A DNA stretch of 33,496 nt, taken from contig JAFTJI010000016.1 in NCBI GenBank assembly GCA_017456495.1, positions 1 to 33,496 of the forward strand, read 5' to 3'. The translations under genes were made by a program, and so were the position numbers. Source of the stretch: Lentisphaeria bacterium. Lineage in GTDB: Bacteria; Verrucomicrobiota; Lentisphaeria; Victivallales; UBA1829. This document shows, in pieces, positions 1 through 6,356 of the stretch. Position 1 is the stretch's first letter; the number at the start of each line of letters is the position of its first letter. The notes below the pieces were generated by a model. The model did no database searches, had not been told where the DNA came from, and was given only the letters and a program-made list of their open reading frames with translations.

Positions 1-31
1 AATCAAGCACCCGCCAAAGATCAGCTGGGGA

Positions 32-67
32 ACTGGGAGTACTGGGATTACTGAGAGTTCCAGGATC
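32..67. repeat. Degenerate 9-bp tandem array 1
   Basis: Four consecutive 9-bp units start at 32, 41, 50 and 59: ACTGGGAGT, ACTGGGATT, ACTGAGAGT and TCCAGGATC. The first three are close copies and the fourth is weak. The period equals three codons, but no good coding frame runs through it. It looks like a minisatellite in intergenic DNA. Confidence 0.6.
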
Positions 68-102
68 ACTGCTTTTTTTCGCCTGGGTGCCCATCAAAAA
101 AC

Positions 103-147
103 TATACGGCTTATACGACCTATACGACCTATTATGCCTATCCGGCA
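103..147. repeat. Degenerate 9-bp tandem array 2
   Basis: Five 9-bp units run from 103: TATACGGCT, TATACGACC, TATACGACC, TATTATGCC, TATCCGGCA. Units two and three are identical and the outer ones have drifted. This array has the same 9-bp period as array 1 but a different sequence, and both sit between the two direct repeats. The rest of 148-331 shows only T-rich DNA and no supported gene. Confidence 0.6.
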
Positions 148-331
148 GAGCCGAAAAGAATAACGCACCCGCCAAAGATTATCTGGGGAAAACGGAAAAT
201 AGCCCTCTGTTGATTCCCGTTATCCACCGTTCGTTTCTGTTTTTTTTGTTCTTTTCTCTTTGCTTTTTTTCCGGCAAAGCAGGTAAATCTCCAACTTGCT
301 TCAAAAAAACATGTTTTTTTTCTGATTGGAA

Positions 332-360
332 TTGACTTTTCAGTGATAGTATGGTATATT
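332..360 (+). promoter_or_regulatory. Sigma-70-type promoter of ilvE
   Basis: A -35 TTGACT (332-337) and a -10 TATATT (355-360) are separated by exactly 17 bp. The predicted start of transcription is near 367, giving a leader of about 40 nt before the ilvE start codon. This is the best housekeeping promoter match in the window. Confidence 0.75.
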
Positions 361-406
361 TTGAGAAGATATCATTGAACAGAGAAAATATGGAGGTTCT
401 GTTAAA

Positions 407-1444
407 ATGTCGGAGAATGATGGACTTGGAATGAAACCCGCAAACCTTGATTGGGCAAATATGGGATTCGGTTACGTGGCAACCCGTTCACATGTACGGA
501 TGACCTGGATGGACGGAAGATGGTCCGAACCGGAACTGATCAATGAACCCTATATCAAGATGTCTATTGCCGCAACATGTCTGCATTACGGACAGGAAGC
601 CTTTGAAGGATTGAAGGCGTTCCGCTGCAAAGACGGCAGTGTTAAAGTATTCCGTCCCTGGGAAAATATCCGCCGTATGAATAATACCGCCGATTATATT
701 CTGATGCCTCAGGTTCCCGAAGAACTCTATCTGAAATGTATTTCAATGGTCGTCCGCGACAACCTGGATTATGTTCCTCCCTATGGAACAGGCGGTTCTC
801 TTTACATCCGTCCTCTTCTGATCGGAACCGGTGCACAGATCGGAGTTTCTCCCGCAAAGATGTTTGACTTCATCATTCTGGTCACCCCTGTCGGAGCTTA
901 TTACAAAGGCGGTCTGACCCCTGTTGAAGCCCTTGTTATCACAGATTTTGACCGTGCAGCCCCCCGCGGAACCGGTCATATCAAGGTTGGCGGCAACTAT
1001 GCAGCCAGCCTGCTTCCCAGCAAAAAAGCAAAAGAACAGCACTATCCCATTACTCTGTTCCTTGATCCGGAAACTCACACCTACATTGACGAGTTCGGAA
1101 CAAGCAACTTCTTTGCAATCACCAAAGACAATAAATATATCACACCGAAGTCCCGCTCTATTCTGCCCAGTATCACCAATATGACACTTCAGCAGATTGC
1201 CAAAGACATCGGTTTGACTGTTGAATGCCGTCCGGTGAACAAGGCGGAACTTGCGGACGTCAAGGAAGTGGGTGCATGCGGAACAGCAGTCGTTGTTACC
1301 CCGATCTCAAAAATCGTGTTCCCCGAAAAGACATACGATTTCGGCGAAACCTGCGGTGAAACCCTGACAAAACTTTATGAGAATGTAACAGGGATCCAGA
1401 CCGGAGAACTGCCTGACCGCCACGGCTGGCTGTTTGATATCTGA
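407..1444 (+). CDS. ilvE: Branched-chain amino acid aminotransferase
   Basis: This PLP-dependent class IV aminotransferase interconverts leucine, isoleucine and valine with their 2-oxo acids in the cytoplasm, the last step of their synthesis. The 345-aa protein has the length of the larger BCAT type. The motif GHIKVGGNYAAS (residues 190-201) contains Lys193, the expected Schiff-base lysine. The cofactor-binding stretch YIDEFGTSNFF (226-236) and the CGTAVVVTP block (291-299) are also clear. The ATG at 407 follows a GGAGG ribosome site at 392-396. The gene has its own promoter and is followed by a hairpin at 1450-1490, so it is probably monocistronic. Substrate range within class IV cannot be fixed by sequence alone, but the BCAT motifs make this reading strong. 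Confidence 0.93.
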   Translation: MSENDGLGMKPANLDWANMGFGYVATRSHVRMTWMDGRWSEPELINEPYIKMSIAATCLHYGQEAFEGLKAFRCKDGSVKVFRPWENIRRMNNTADYILMPQVPEELYLKCISMVVRDNLDYVPPYGTGGSLYIRPLLIGTGAQIGVSPAKMFDFIILVTPVGAYYKGGLTPVEALVITDFDRAAPRGTGHIKVGGNYAASLLPSKKAKEQHYPITLFLDPETHTYIDEFGTSNFFAITKDNKYITPKSRSILPSITNMTLQQIAKDIGLTVECRPVNKAELADVKEVGACGTAVVVTPISKIVFPEKTYDFGETCGETLTKLYENVTGIQTGELPDRHGWLFDI

Positions 1445-1449
1445 GAAAA

Positions 1450-1490
1450 AAGTGCGGAACTTTGCAAAGATAATTTGCGTTTCCGCACTT
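1450..1490 (+). terminator. Hairpin after ilvE, weak intrinsic terminator
   Basis: AAGTGCGGAA (1450-1459) pairs perfectly with TTCCGCACTT (1481-1490) around a 21-nt loop, just past the ilvE stop. Only a short mixed T stretch follows, so termination may be partial. The right arm also lies in the spacer of the candidate aroQ promoter. Confidence 0.55.
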
Positions 1491-1503
1491 TGTGTAGTAT
1501 ATT
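1475..1503 (+). promoter_or_regulatory. Candidate aroQ promoter
   Basis: TTGCGT (1475-1480) and TATATT (1498-1503) are 17 bp apart. The predicted transcript would start around 1510, at or just after the GGAG ribosome site (1507-1510), so the message would be nearly leaderless if this promoter is real. Read-through from ilvE is the alternative. Confidence 0.4.
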
Positions 1504-1515
1504 ACTGGAGTTATG

Positions 1516-1962
1516 ATGAAATTACTGATCATCAATGGACCGAATATTCAGCTGCTTGGGCGGCGTGATCCCGGAACGTATGGGAGTACGACATTGCCTC
1601 AGCTGGAAGACCGGCTGCGTGAAGTTGCGGCGGAACTTGGTGTGGAATGTGCCTTTTTCCAAAGCAATCATGAGGGTTCGATTTGTGACAGGATCGCTGA
1701 AGCGGCGGTTGATGGAACGGATGGGATCGTGATCAATCCTGCGGCATATACGCATACGAGTATAGCGATCCGTGATGCGATTGACGGGGTAGGGCTTCCT
1801 GCGGTGGAAGTTCATATCAGTAACATTCATAAAAGAGAAGAGTTCCGGCACAAGTCAATGACTGCGCCGGTATGTATAGGACAGATCGCCGGTCTCGGAA
1901 CGATGGGTTACGAGCTCGCGATGCGGGCACTCGTTGAGAGAGCACGCAAAAGCAACTTATAA
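1516..1962 (+). CDS. aroQ: Type II 3-dehydroquinate dehydratase
   Basis: This enzyme dehydrates 3-dehydroquinate to 3-dehydroshikimate in the shikimate pathway. The 148-aa length is typical of the small dodecameric type II enzyme. Family blocks are complete: [20 protein letters not shown] near the N-terminus with the catalytic Arg17/Tyr22 pair, QSNHEG at 49-54, [10 protein letters not shown] at 73-82, and VEVHISN with His100. Two ATG codons are adjacent (1513 and 1516). GGAG at 1507-1510 is 2 nt from the first and 5 nt from the second, so I chose the second. It is the first gene of a run through accB and accC to a SEC59-like gene. The same aroQ-near-accBC arrangement is known from Firmicutes. 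Confidence 0.93.
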   Translation: MKLLIINGPNIQLLGRRDPGTYGSTTLPQLEDRLREVAAELGVECAFFQSNHEGSICDRIAEAAVDGTDGIVINPAAYTHTSIAIRDAIDGVGLPAVEVHISNIHKREEFRHKSMTAPVCIGQIAGLGTMGYELAMRALVERARKSNL

Positions 1963-1982
1963 CAACAAGATTGGAACAAAGA

Positions 1983-2447
1983 ATGAAAATCGAAGAGATC
2001 AAGACTATCATCAAGCTGATGTCAGAAAACGACTTGACAGAATTCAAGATCGAAGCAGAAGACATGCACCTCTGTCTGAAACGCGGAGGACAGCTTCCCG
2101 GCAGCCAGATCATTATTCCCGCAGCAGCACCTGTTCCTGCCGCTGCTCCCGCAGCCCCTGCCGCACCCGCAGCAGCTCCTGCTGCCCCCGCTGCAGCTGC
2201 AGCCCCTGCAAACCGTACAACCGTGGACGCTCCTATTGTGGGTACTTTCTACCGTTCACCCTCTCCCGATGCACCTGCATTCGTGAAGGTCGGGGACACC
2301 GTTTCTGCAGATACGACGGTCTGCATCATTGAAGCAATGAAGGTGATGAACGAGATCAAAGCAGAAAAGTCCGGAGTGATCAAAGAGATCCTCGTCGAAA
2401 ACGGTCAGCCTGTCGAATACGGCCAGCCCATTTTCGTTCTTGAATAA
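1983..2447 (+). CDS. accB: Biotin carboxyl carrier protein of acetyl-CoA carboxylase
   Basis: The protein carries the biotin that AccC carboxylates and that then donates CO2 to acetyl-CoA, the committed step of fatty acid synthesis. It is 154 aa. An N-terminal helical domain (1-35) is followed by an Ala/Pro-rich flexible linker (about 46-76) and a C-terminal biotinyl domain (80-154) with [12 protein letters not shown], in which Lys120 is the biotinylation site. The frame is open from a TTG at 1971, but no ribosome site supports that codon. The ATG at 1983 has a weak GGAA upstream and starts the usual [11 protein letters not shown] sequence. It lies 20 nt after aroQ and 56 nt before accC. Confidence 0.95.
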   Translation: MKIEEIKTIIKLMSENDLTEFKIEAEDMHLCLKRGGQLPGSQIIIPAAAPVPAAAPAAPAAPAAAPAAPAAAAAPANRTTVDAPIVGTFYRSPSPDAPAFVKVGDTVSADTTVCIIEAMKVMNEIKAEKSGVIKEILVENGQPVEYGQPIFVLE

Positions 2448-2458
2448 TTCCGCGTTGA

Positions 2459-2482
2459 CCGCCGGGAGAGATTTTCCGGCGG
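2459..2482 (+). other. Intercistronic hairpin between accB and accC
   Basis: CCGCCGG (2459-2465) pairs with CCGGCGG (2476-2482) around a 10-nt loop. No T run follows, so it is not a typical terminator. It may protect or process the accB end of the mRNA and adjust the accB:accC ratio (inference). Confidence 0.5.
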
Positions 2483-2503
2483 TGCGCTCAATGGAGTCTA
2501 ACC

Positions 2504-3886
2504 ATGTTCAACAAGGTTTTAATTGCCAACCGCGGCGAAATTGCCCTCCGGATCATCCGTGCCTGTAAGGAGCTGGGTGTTCAGACAGTGATGGTATATT
2601 CCAAAGCGGATGAAGACAGCTTGCCGGTAAAAATGGCTGATCAGGCTGTTTGTATCGGACCTGCCGCTTCAGCTCAGAGTTACCTGCTGATCCCGCAGAT
2701 CATCAGTGTTGCTGAAATCTGCAACGTGGATGCGATCCATCCCGGTTACGGATTCCTGGCTGAAGATGCTCACTTTGCTGAAGTTTGCGGAAAATGCGGC
2801 ATCACATTCATTGGTCCCAAGCCGGATCAGATGCGCGCCATGGGCGATAAAGCAACCGCCCGTGACACCATGAAGAAAGCCGGAGTGCCCATCACTCCCG
2901 GTTCTGAAGGGATCATCGAGACCGAAGAAGAAGCTCTGGAAATCGCCCGTAAGATCAAATATCCTGTCATCGTCAAGGCTTCTGCCGGCGGCGGTGGACG
3001 CGGTATGAGAATCGCCCGCGATGATGCCAGCCTTATTCAGGGATATCATTCCGCTAAAATGGAAGCAGAAAAAGCATTCGGAAACGGTGCTGTTTATATT
3101 GAACGCTTTATCGAAAATCCGAAACATATCGAAGTTCAGATCCTTGCTGACTCTTTCGGAAATGTTCTCTATCTTGGAGAACGCGACTGCAGTATGCAGC
3201 GCAGACATCAGAAGCTGATCGAAGAGTCTCCCTCTGCTTCCATCACTCCGGAACTCCGGAAACAGATGGGGGAAGCAGCAGTTAAAGCCGCCAAGGCAGT
3301 GAACTACGAAAGTGCCGGTACCATCGAGTTTCTGCTCGGTCCTGAAAATGAGTTCTATTTCATGGAAATGAATACCCGTGTTCAGGTGGAGCATCCTGTT
3401 ACAGAAATGGTTACGGGCGTTGATATCATCAAAGAGCAGATCCGCATTGCAGCCGGAGAAAAACTGGAATATACCCAGGATGAAGTCGGCATCAAAGGAC
3501 ATGCCATTGAATGCCGTATCAATGCTGAAAATCCGTACCGCAACTTTGCACCCTCTCCGGGCAAAATCAATTTCTGCTACACCCCCGGCGGTTTCGGAGT
3601 CCGTGTCGATACTCATGTCTACAATGGCTACTCCATTCCTCCGTACTATGACAGTATGATCGGCAAGTTGATCGTTCATGGCAAGACCCGTCAGGAAGCG
3701 ATTGAGCGGATGCGCCGTGCATTGGAAGAGTATATTGTTGACGGTGTTGCCACAACGATTCCGTTTGAACAGTTCATCATGAATACGAAAGAGTTCATTG
3801 ACGGAAATTACAATACCGGCTTCATTGATACCGTAATGCAGAACGGAGCTTTTGAAAAATTTGCAAAAGAGATGGGAGAAAAATAA
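2504..3886 (+). CDS. accC: Biotin carboxylase subunit of acetyl-CoA carboxylase
   Basis: AccC uses ATP and bicarbonate to carboxylate biotin on AccB. At 460 aa it is about ten residues longer than the E. coli enzyme. The N-terminal domain starts [14 protein letters not shown]; the glycine-rich ATP-grasp lid is [12 protein letters not shown] (160-171). The active-site block CSMQRRHQK ends at Lys237, and [15 protein letters not shown] (287-301) supplies Glu288, Asn290, Arg292 and Glu296. Arg338 follows in ECRIN. Positions 288-338 match the E. coli numbering. The start has GGAG at about 2493. The gene is followed after 2 nt by an Asp23-family gene, an order also seen in Bacillus (accB-accC-yqhY). 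The carboxyltransferase genes accA and accD are not in the window. Confidence 0.96.
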   Translation: MFNKVLIANRGEIALRIIRACKELGVQTVMVYSKADEDSLPVKMADQAVCIGPAASAQSYLLIPQIISVAEICNVDAIHPGYGFLAEDAHFAEVCGKCGITFIGPKPDQMRAMGDKATARDTMKKAGVPITPGSEGIIETEEEALEIARKIKYPVIVKASAGGGGRGMRIARDDASLIQGYHSAKMEAEKAFGNGAVYIERFIENPKHIEVQILADSFGNVLYLGERDCSMQRRHQKLIEESPSASITPELRKQMGEAAVKAAKAVNYESAGTIEFLLGPENEFYFMEMNTRVQVEHPVTEMVTGVDIIKEQIRIAAGEKLEYTQDEVGIKGHAIECRINAENPYRNFAPSPGKINFCYTPGGFGVRVDTHVYNGYSIPPYYDSMIGKLIVHGKTRQEAIERMRRALEEYIVDGVATTIPFEQFIMNTKEFIDGNYNTGFIDTVMQNGAFEKFAKEMGEK

Positions 3887-3888
3887 GG

Positions 3889-4269
3889 ATGGCAGCATCT
3901 GGTTCTTCAGCAAATGTCAAGGGAAATATTCAGATCCACGAAAGCGTGATCACGTCTATCGTCCGTAAAGTTGCATCAGAAACAGAAGGGGTTTCCCGGA
4001 TTTCGGGAAGCTCCCTTGTTGACAACATTGCGGAGATCATGGGCAGCAAACGCATTCAGGATCGTGCAATTTCTGTTCAAATGGGCAAAGCCAGCGTAGC
4101 AGTAGAGGTTTCAGTCAACCTGTATTTCGGTTTCAAGCTTCCCGAAGTGGCAGCTAATCTCCAGTCCTCTATCGAGTCTGAGATCAAGAAAATCACCGGT
4201 CTTCAGGTTTCCAATGTGGATATCATCATCCGTGAAATCGACGAGCCTGCTGATGAGGAAAACGAATAG
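3889..4269 (+). CDS. Asp23/Gls24 family protein, first copy
   Basis: A 126-aa soluble protein of the Asp23/Gls24/YloU family (alkaline shock protein 23 type). The conserved core runs from HESVITSIVRKVASETEGV (about 18-36) through SLVDNIAEIMGSK and VEVSVNLYFGFKLPEVA to VSNVDIIIREI. The start ATG is 2 nt after the accC stop, with GGGAG at 3874-3878. It is a close tandem paralogue of the next gene. In Bacillus, YqhY, also encoded after accBC, is linked to acetyl-CoA carboxylase activity, while staphylococcal Asp23 is tied to the membrane by AmaP. Both links are possible here because accC and an AmaP-like gene lie on either side. The exact role is unknown. Confidence 0.88.
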   Translation: MAASGSSANVKGNIQIHESVITSIVRKVASETEGVSRISGSSLVDNIAEIMGSKRIQDRAISVQMGKASVAVEVSVNLYFGFKLPEVAANLQSSIESEIKKITGLQVSNVDIIIREIDEPADEENE

Positions 4270-4296
4270 AAACAACAGTCATAGGGGTATAAGATC

Positions 4297-4704
4297 ATGT
4301 CAGTCTCAGTAAATAAAAAAGTTCAGAATCTGTCATCGAAAGAGAAAACCGGCGGTTCCGTAAAAGTTTACGAAAGCGTTGTTTCTTCCATTGTCCGGAA
4401 AAGTGTTCTTGGAACGGAAGGCGTAGTCCGTTTTGCCGGGAACAGTCTGGTCGACAATATTGCCGAATTTGTCGGCAGCAAAACGATGCAGGACCGTGCA
4501 ATTACTGTTGAGATGGGTGAGCAGTCTGTTTCTGTCTCCGTGCAGCTTGTTCTGCAGTATGGCGTTTATATCCCTGATGTTGCTTCCACAGTGCAGCGTG
4601 CGATCAAGGCGCAGGTTGAGGAATTGACAGGTATGATTGTTGACAAGGTCGATGTTACCGTTATGGATATTGAGCAGGTTGAAGAAGAGGAGGCTGCTGA
4701 ATGA
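4297..4704 (+). CDS. Asp23/Gls24 family protein, second copy
   Basis: A 135-aa paralogue of the preceding gene. The shared core is easy to align: YESVVSSIVRKSVLGTEGV, NSLVDNIAEFVGSK, MQDRAITVEMG, and a C-terminal VDKVDVTVMDIEQ followed by an acidic tail. The N-terminus is about 10 residues longer and rich in Lys and Ser. An AGGGG ribosome site lies about 10 nt before the ATG. The stop overlaps the start of the AmaP-like gene (ATGA, 4701-4704), so the two are probably translationally coupled. Two Asp23 copies that could form mixed oligomers at the membrane fit the context, but that is inference. Confidence 0.88.
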   Translation: MSVSVNKKVQNLSSKEKTGGSVKVYESVVSSIVRKSVLGTEGVVRFAGNSLVDNIAEFVGSKTMQDRAITVEMGEQSVSVSVQLVLQYGVYIPDVASTVQRAIKAQVEELTGMIVDKVDVTVMDIEQVEEEEAAE

Positions 4705-5186
4705 GCAAGCTGAAAGAATTGCTTCTTCTCTTCAAGCAATACTTTGAATTTTCCGGATCTACCGATTGGGAAGTCGGGTTCCGCTGCGGAGCATTTGTTG
4801 CAATTTCCACAATTCTTTTTCTCGTGATCCTTATTTTGTTGGTGAGATTGGTTTTCTTCCGGAAACTTCCGATCCGTCAGCTGGAATTGAACGGAGAAAA
4901 GGGAAAGTATGTCATATCCGCGGCTGCGATTTCTGATTTACTTGCCAGTAAAATGGAAGAATATCCGGAAGTTACTCTTCTGAAAACGAAGATTTATCCT
5001 GCCCGGAATAAGAAAATCCAGATTTTTATGCATATCAACTATCTTCCGTCAAGCGAGGCTGAAAACCTTCAAAATCTGGTCTCAAAGCTTCAGGAAGATG
5101 TTGTCGCTGTTCTGAGTGAAGTATTCGGAATCACTACGGTGGATTCTGTATCCATTTGTATTACCCGTGCAAAGCAGAAAAAGTGA
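4701..5186 (+). CDS. amaP: AmaP-like membrane anchor for Asp23 proteins
   Basis: A 161-aa protein with one strong membrane helix (about 30-52, rich in Ile, Leu and Val), followed by a basic stretch FFRKLPIRQ and a cytoplasmic-type domain. The domain includes the block SAAAISDLLASKMEEYPEV (73-91) and resembles an Asp23-like fold in pattern (KTKIYPARNKKIQIFMHINY, then VFGITTVDSVSICI). Position directly after two Asp23 genes, and size, match AmaP, the membrane anchor of Asp23 in staphylococci. The start overlaps the previous stop by 4 nt. The assignment rests on architecture and context rather than a recognised strict motif. Confidence 0.75.
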   Translation: MSKLKELLLLFKQYFEFSGSTDWEVGFRCGAFVAISTILFLVILILLVRLVFFRKLPIRQLELNGEKGKYVISAAAISDLLASKMEEYPEVTLLKTKIYPARNKKIQIFMHINYLPSSEAENLQNLVSKLQEDVVAVLSEVFGITTVDSVSICITRAKQKK

Positions 5187-5191
5187 CAGCT

Positions 5192-5806
5192 ATGCAGATA
5201 TCTTACAAGCAGGAACTGCTCAGAAAGCTGGTCCATCTCAGTTCTATCTGGATGGTCTTTGTGATGTGGTACGCAGGACAGGTTCCTGCGTTCATTTTTT
5301 TTGCGGTTCTGGCGGCTTTGAATTTGATCGTTGAGTATGCCAGATACAGGAAGGTTCCTGTCATTACACCGCTTTATGAGGCGTTATTCAAGAATATGCT
5401 CCGCGAGGACAATGGTAAATTCCGTCCCAGCGGCAGTCCTCCTTATCTGGCATCAGCAGCAGTTACTTCTCTTCTTTTTCCGTTGCCGTATTCGATCATC
5501 TCTTTTCTTTGCATGATGTTCGGAGATACTGCGGCGGCTCTGATCGGTCGGAAATTCGGCAGACACAAGCTGTTCAATGGAAAATCTTTAGAAGGTTGTG
5601 CAGCGTTTCTGATTACTGATTTTCTGATTGTTTCCGGAGCTTTTTTTATTCTTCAGTTCAGCTGGATCCATTTGGTATTCGGTTTGGCAGGTGTTGTTAT
5701 TGCAATGTTTGCAGAACTTTTTAATGAAGAGCTGCATTTAGATGATAATTTTTCCATTCCTCTGATTGTTGGAGGAATGTTCCGGATCGGCTTGCTGTTA
5801 AGCTGA
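5192..5806 (+). CDS. SEC59/DGK1-type lipid kinase-like membrane protein
   Basis: A 204-aa polytopic membrane protein of the dolichol/phytol/diacylglycerol kinase-like superfamily (COG0170 type), which uses CTP in its characterised eukaryotic members. Hydrophobic helices fill most of the chain. The family motif is visible as MFGDTAAALIGRKFGRHK (109-126) followed by NGKSLEG (129-135), and an acidic/Asn patch FAELFNEELHLDDNFSIP lies near 173-190. The frame is open from a TTG at 5156 inside amaP. The ATG at 5192, 5 nt after the amaP stop, is the likely start, with a GTG at 5183 as alternative; no strong ribosome site is visible. It is the last gene of the run before a terminator. The substrate is unknown; a polyprenol or diacylglycerol is plausible. 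Confidence 0.78.
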   Translation: MQISYKQELLRKLVHLSSIWMVFVMWYAGQVPAFIFFAVLAALNLIVEYARYRKVPVITPLYEALFKNMLREDNGKFRPSGSPPYLASAAVTSLLFPLPYSIISFLCMMFGDTAAALIGRKFGRHKLFNGKSLEGCAAFLITDFLIVSGAFFILQFSWIHLVFGLAGVVIAMFAELFNEELHLDDNFSIPLIVGGMFRIGLLLS

Positions 5807-5822
5807 AATGGATGAAAAAAAA

Positions 5823-5873
5823 GGTTCGGTTGCAAAAACTGAAAATTCTGCAATGAACCATTGTTTTATTGTT
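5823..5873 (+). terminator. Intrinsic terminator of the aroQ-SEC59 run
   Basis: GGTTC (5823-5827) pairs with GAACC (5855-5859), and inside it TTGCA pairs with TGCAA, leaving an A-rich loop. A T-rich stretch (5861-5873) follows. It sits 16 nt after the last stop codon of the operon. Confidence 0.7.
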
Positions 5874-5937
5874 TGAGCATTAAAACCGTTTGTATAACCC
5901 CATACCTGAGAATTTATCGGTCTGCTCAAAGGAGATG

Positions 5938-5973
5938 CCCAGGGTAAGCGGTCTGAGACCGCGCAGCCCTGGG
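5938..5973. repeat. REP-like nested palindrome
   Basis: CCCAGGG (5938-5944) pairs with CCCTGGG (5967-5973), and inside it GCGGTCT (5948-5954) pairs with AGACCGC (5956-5962) around a single G. The 36-bp element is almost fully self-complementary and much more GC-rich than its surroundings. This resembles REP-type intergenic palindromes, which in other bacteria are moved by RAYT transposases. None is encoded here, so mobility is inference. Confidence 0.6.
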
Positions 5974-6187
5974 TATAAATCATCAATTATCCCTGAAGTT
6001 CTGTAGGAACGTAAGAAACATCCGCTTGAACAACCTTAATTCTGTCGCCCTTGCAGTGCTTTATATTATTCTTTTCATCTATTCCCGTGGCTGTACAGAC
6101 TTTTACCCCGGGCTTTGTTCTGCCGCCCTGACAGGGCTGTTTATCTTCAGGTTTTGCAGCAGCCCCTTTGCAGAGATTTTTACTTCT
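5974..6187. other. Non-coding stretch without a recognised gene
   Basis: Between the nested palindrome and the MITE-like element I see no supported gene. A small inverted repeat, GTTC/GAAC, lies near 5999-6011. An open frame that starts at a TTG at 6026 has no ribosome site, runs through the mobile element and ends inside the convergent Sel1 gene, so I treat it as chance. Confidence 0.5.
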
Positions 6188-6353
6188 GAGGTAATCTCAA
6201 AAGTCTTCAAAAATGTCAGAAAACTCTTGTTGCGATCTGTAAAATGGGGCGTTTTCGGTGGTTACTCTGTGAGTAGCCACGCTCAACCTACCATTTTCAG
6301 CTCATCAACAATCCTTTTTCAGCCAAATTTTGCCGGACTTTTGAAATTACCTC
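6188..6353. mobile_element. MITE-like element, copy A (166 bp)
   Basis: The ends are 18-bp inverted repeats with one mismatch: GAGGTAATCTCAAAAGTC at 6188-6205 and GACTTTTGAAATTACCTC at 6336-6353. The element is flanked on both sides by TTCT (6184-6187 and 6354-6357), a probable 4-bp target duplication. The body matches copy B at 29390-29527, including exact 22-bp and 23-bp blocks (beginning AAAAGTCTTC and CCATTTTCAG). Copy A carries about 30 extra bp containing a hairpin (GTGGTTACTC 6258-6267, GAGTAGCCAC 6271-6280). No transposase is encoded. The right target copy overlaps the first base of the Sel1 stop codon. Confidence 0.8.
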
Positions 6354-6356
6354 TTC

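Larger units (their letters stand above)
7..190. repeat. Pair of 26-bp imperfect direct repeats
   Basis: Positions 7-32 and 165-190 are the same 26-bp text (beginning GCACCCGCCAAAGAT and ending CTGGGGAA) with two mismatches, 158 bp apart. The repeats flank two short tandem arrays. No convincing gene lies between them. The first copy is close to the window edge, so the full unit may be longer. Its function is unknown; it could be a decayed mobile element or an intergenic repeat family. Confidence 0.7.

Noticed and set aside
87..335. Possible 82-aa gene
   Set aside because: It runs through a 9-bp tandem array and a T-rich tract, has no ribosome site, and its composition (Phe/Leu run) follows the T-rich DNA.
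2669..3913. 414-aa open frame antisense to accC
   Set aside because: accC is complete with all active-site motifs; the antisense frame has no recognisable domain and comes from codon bias.
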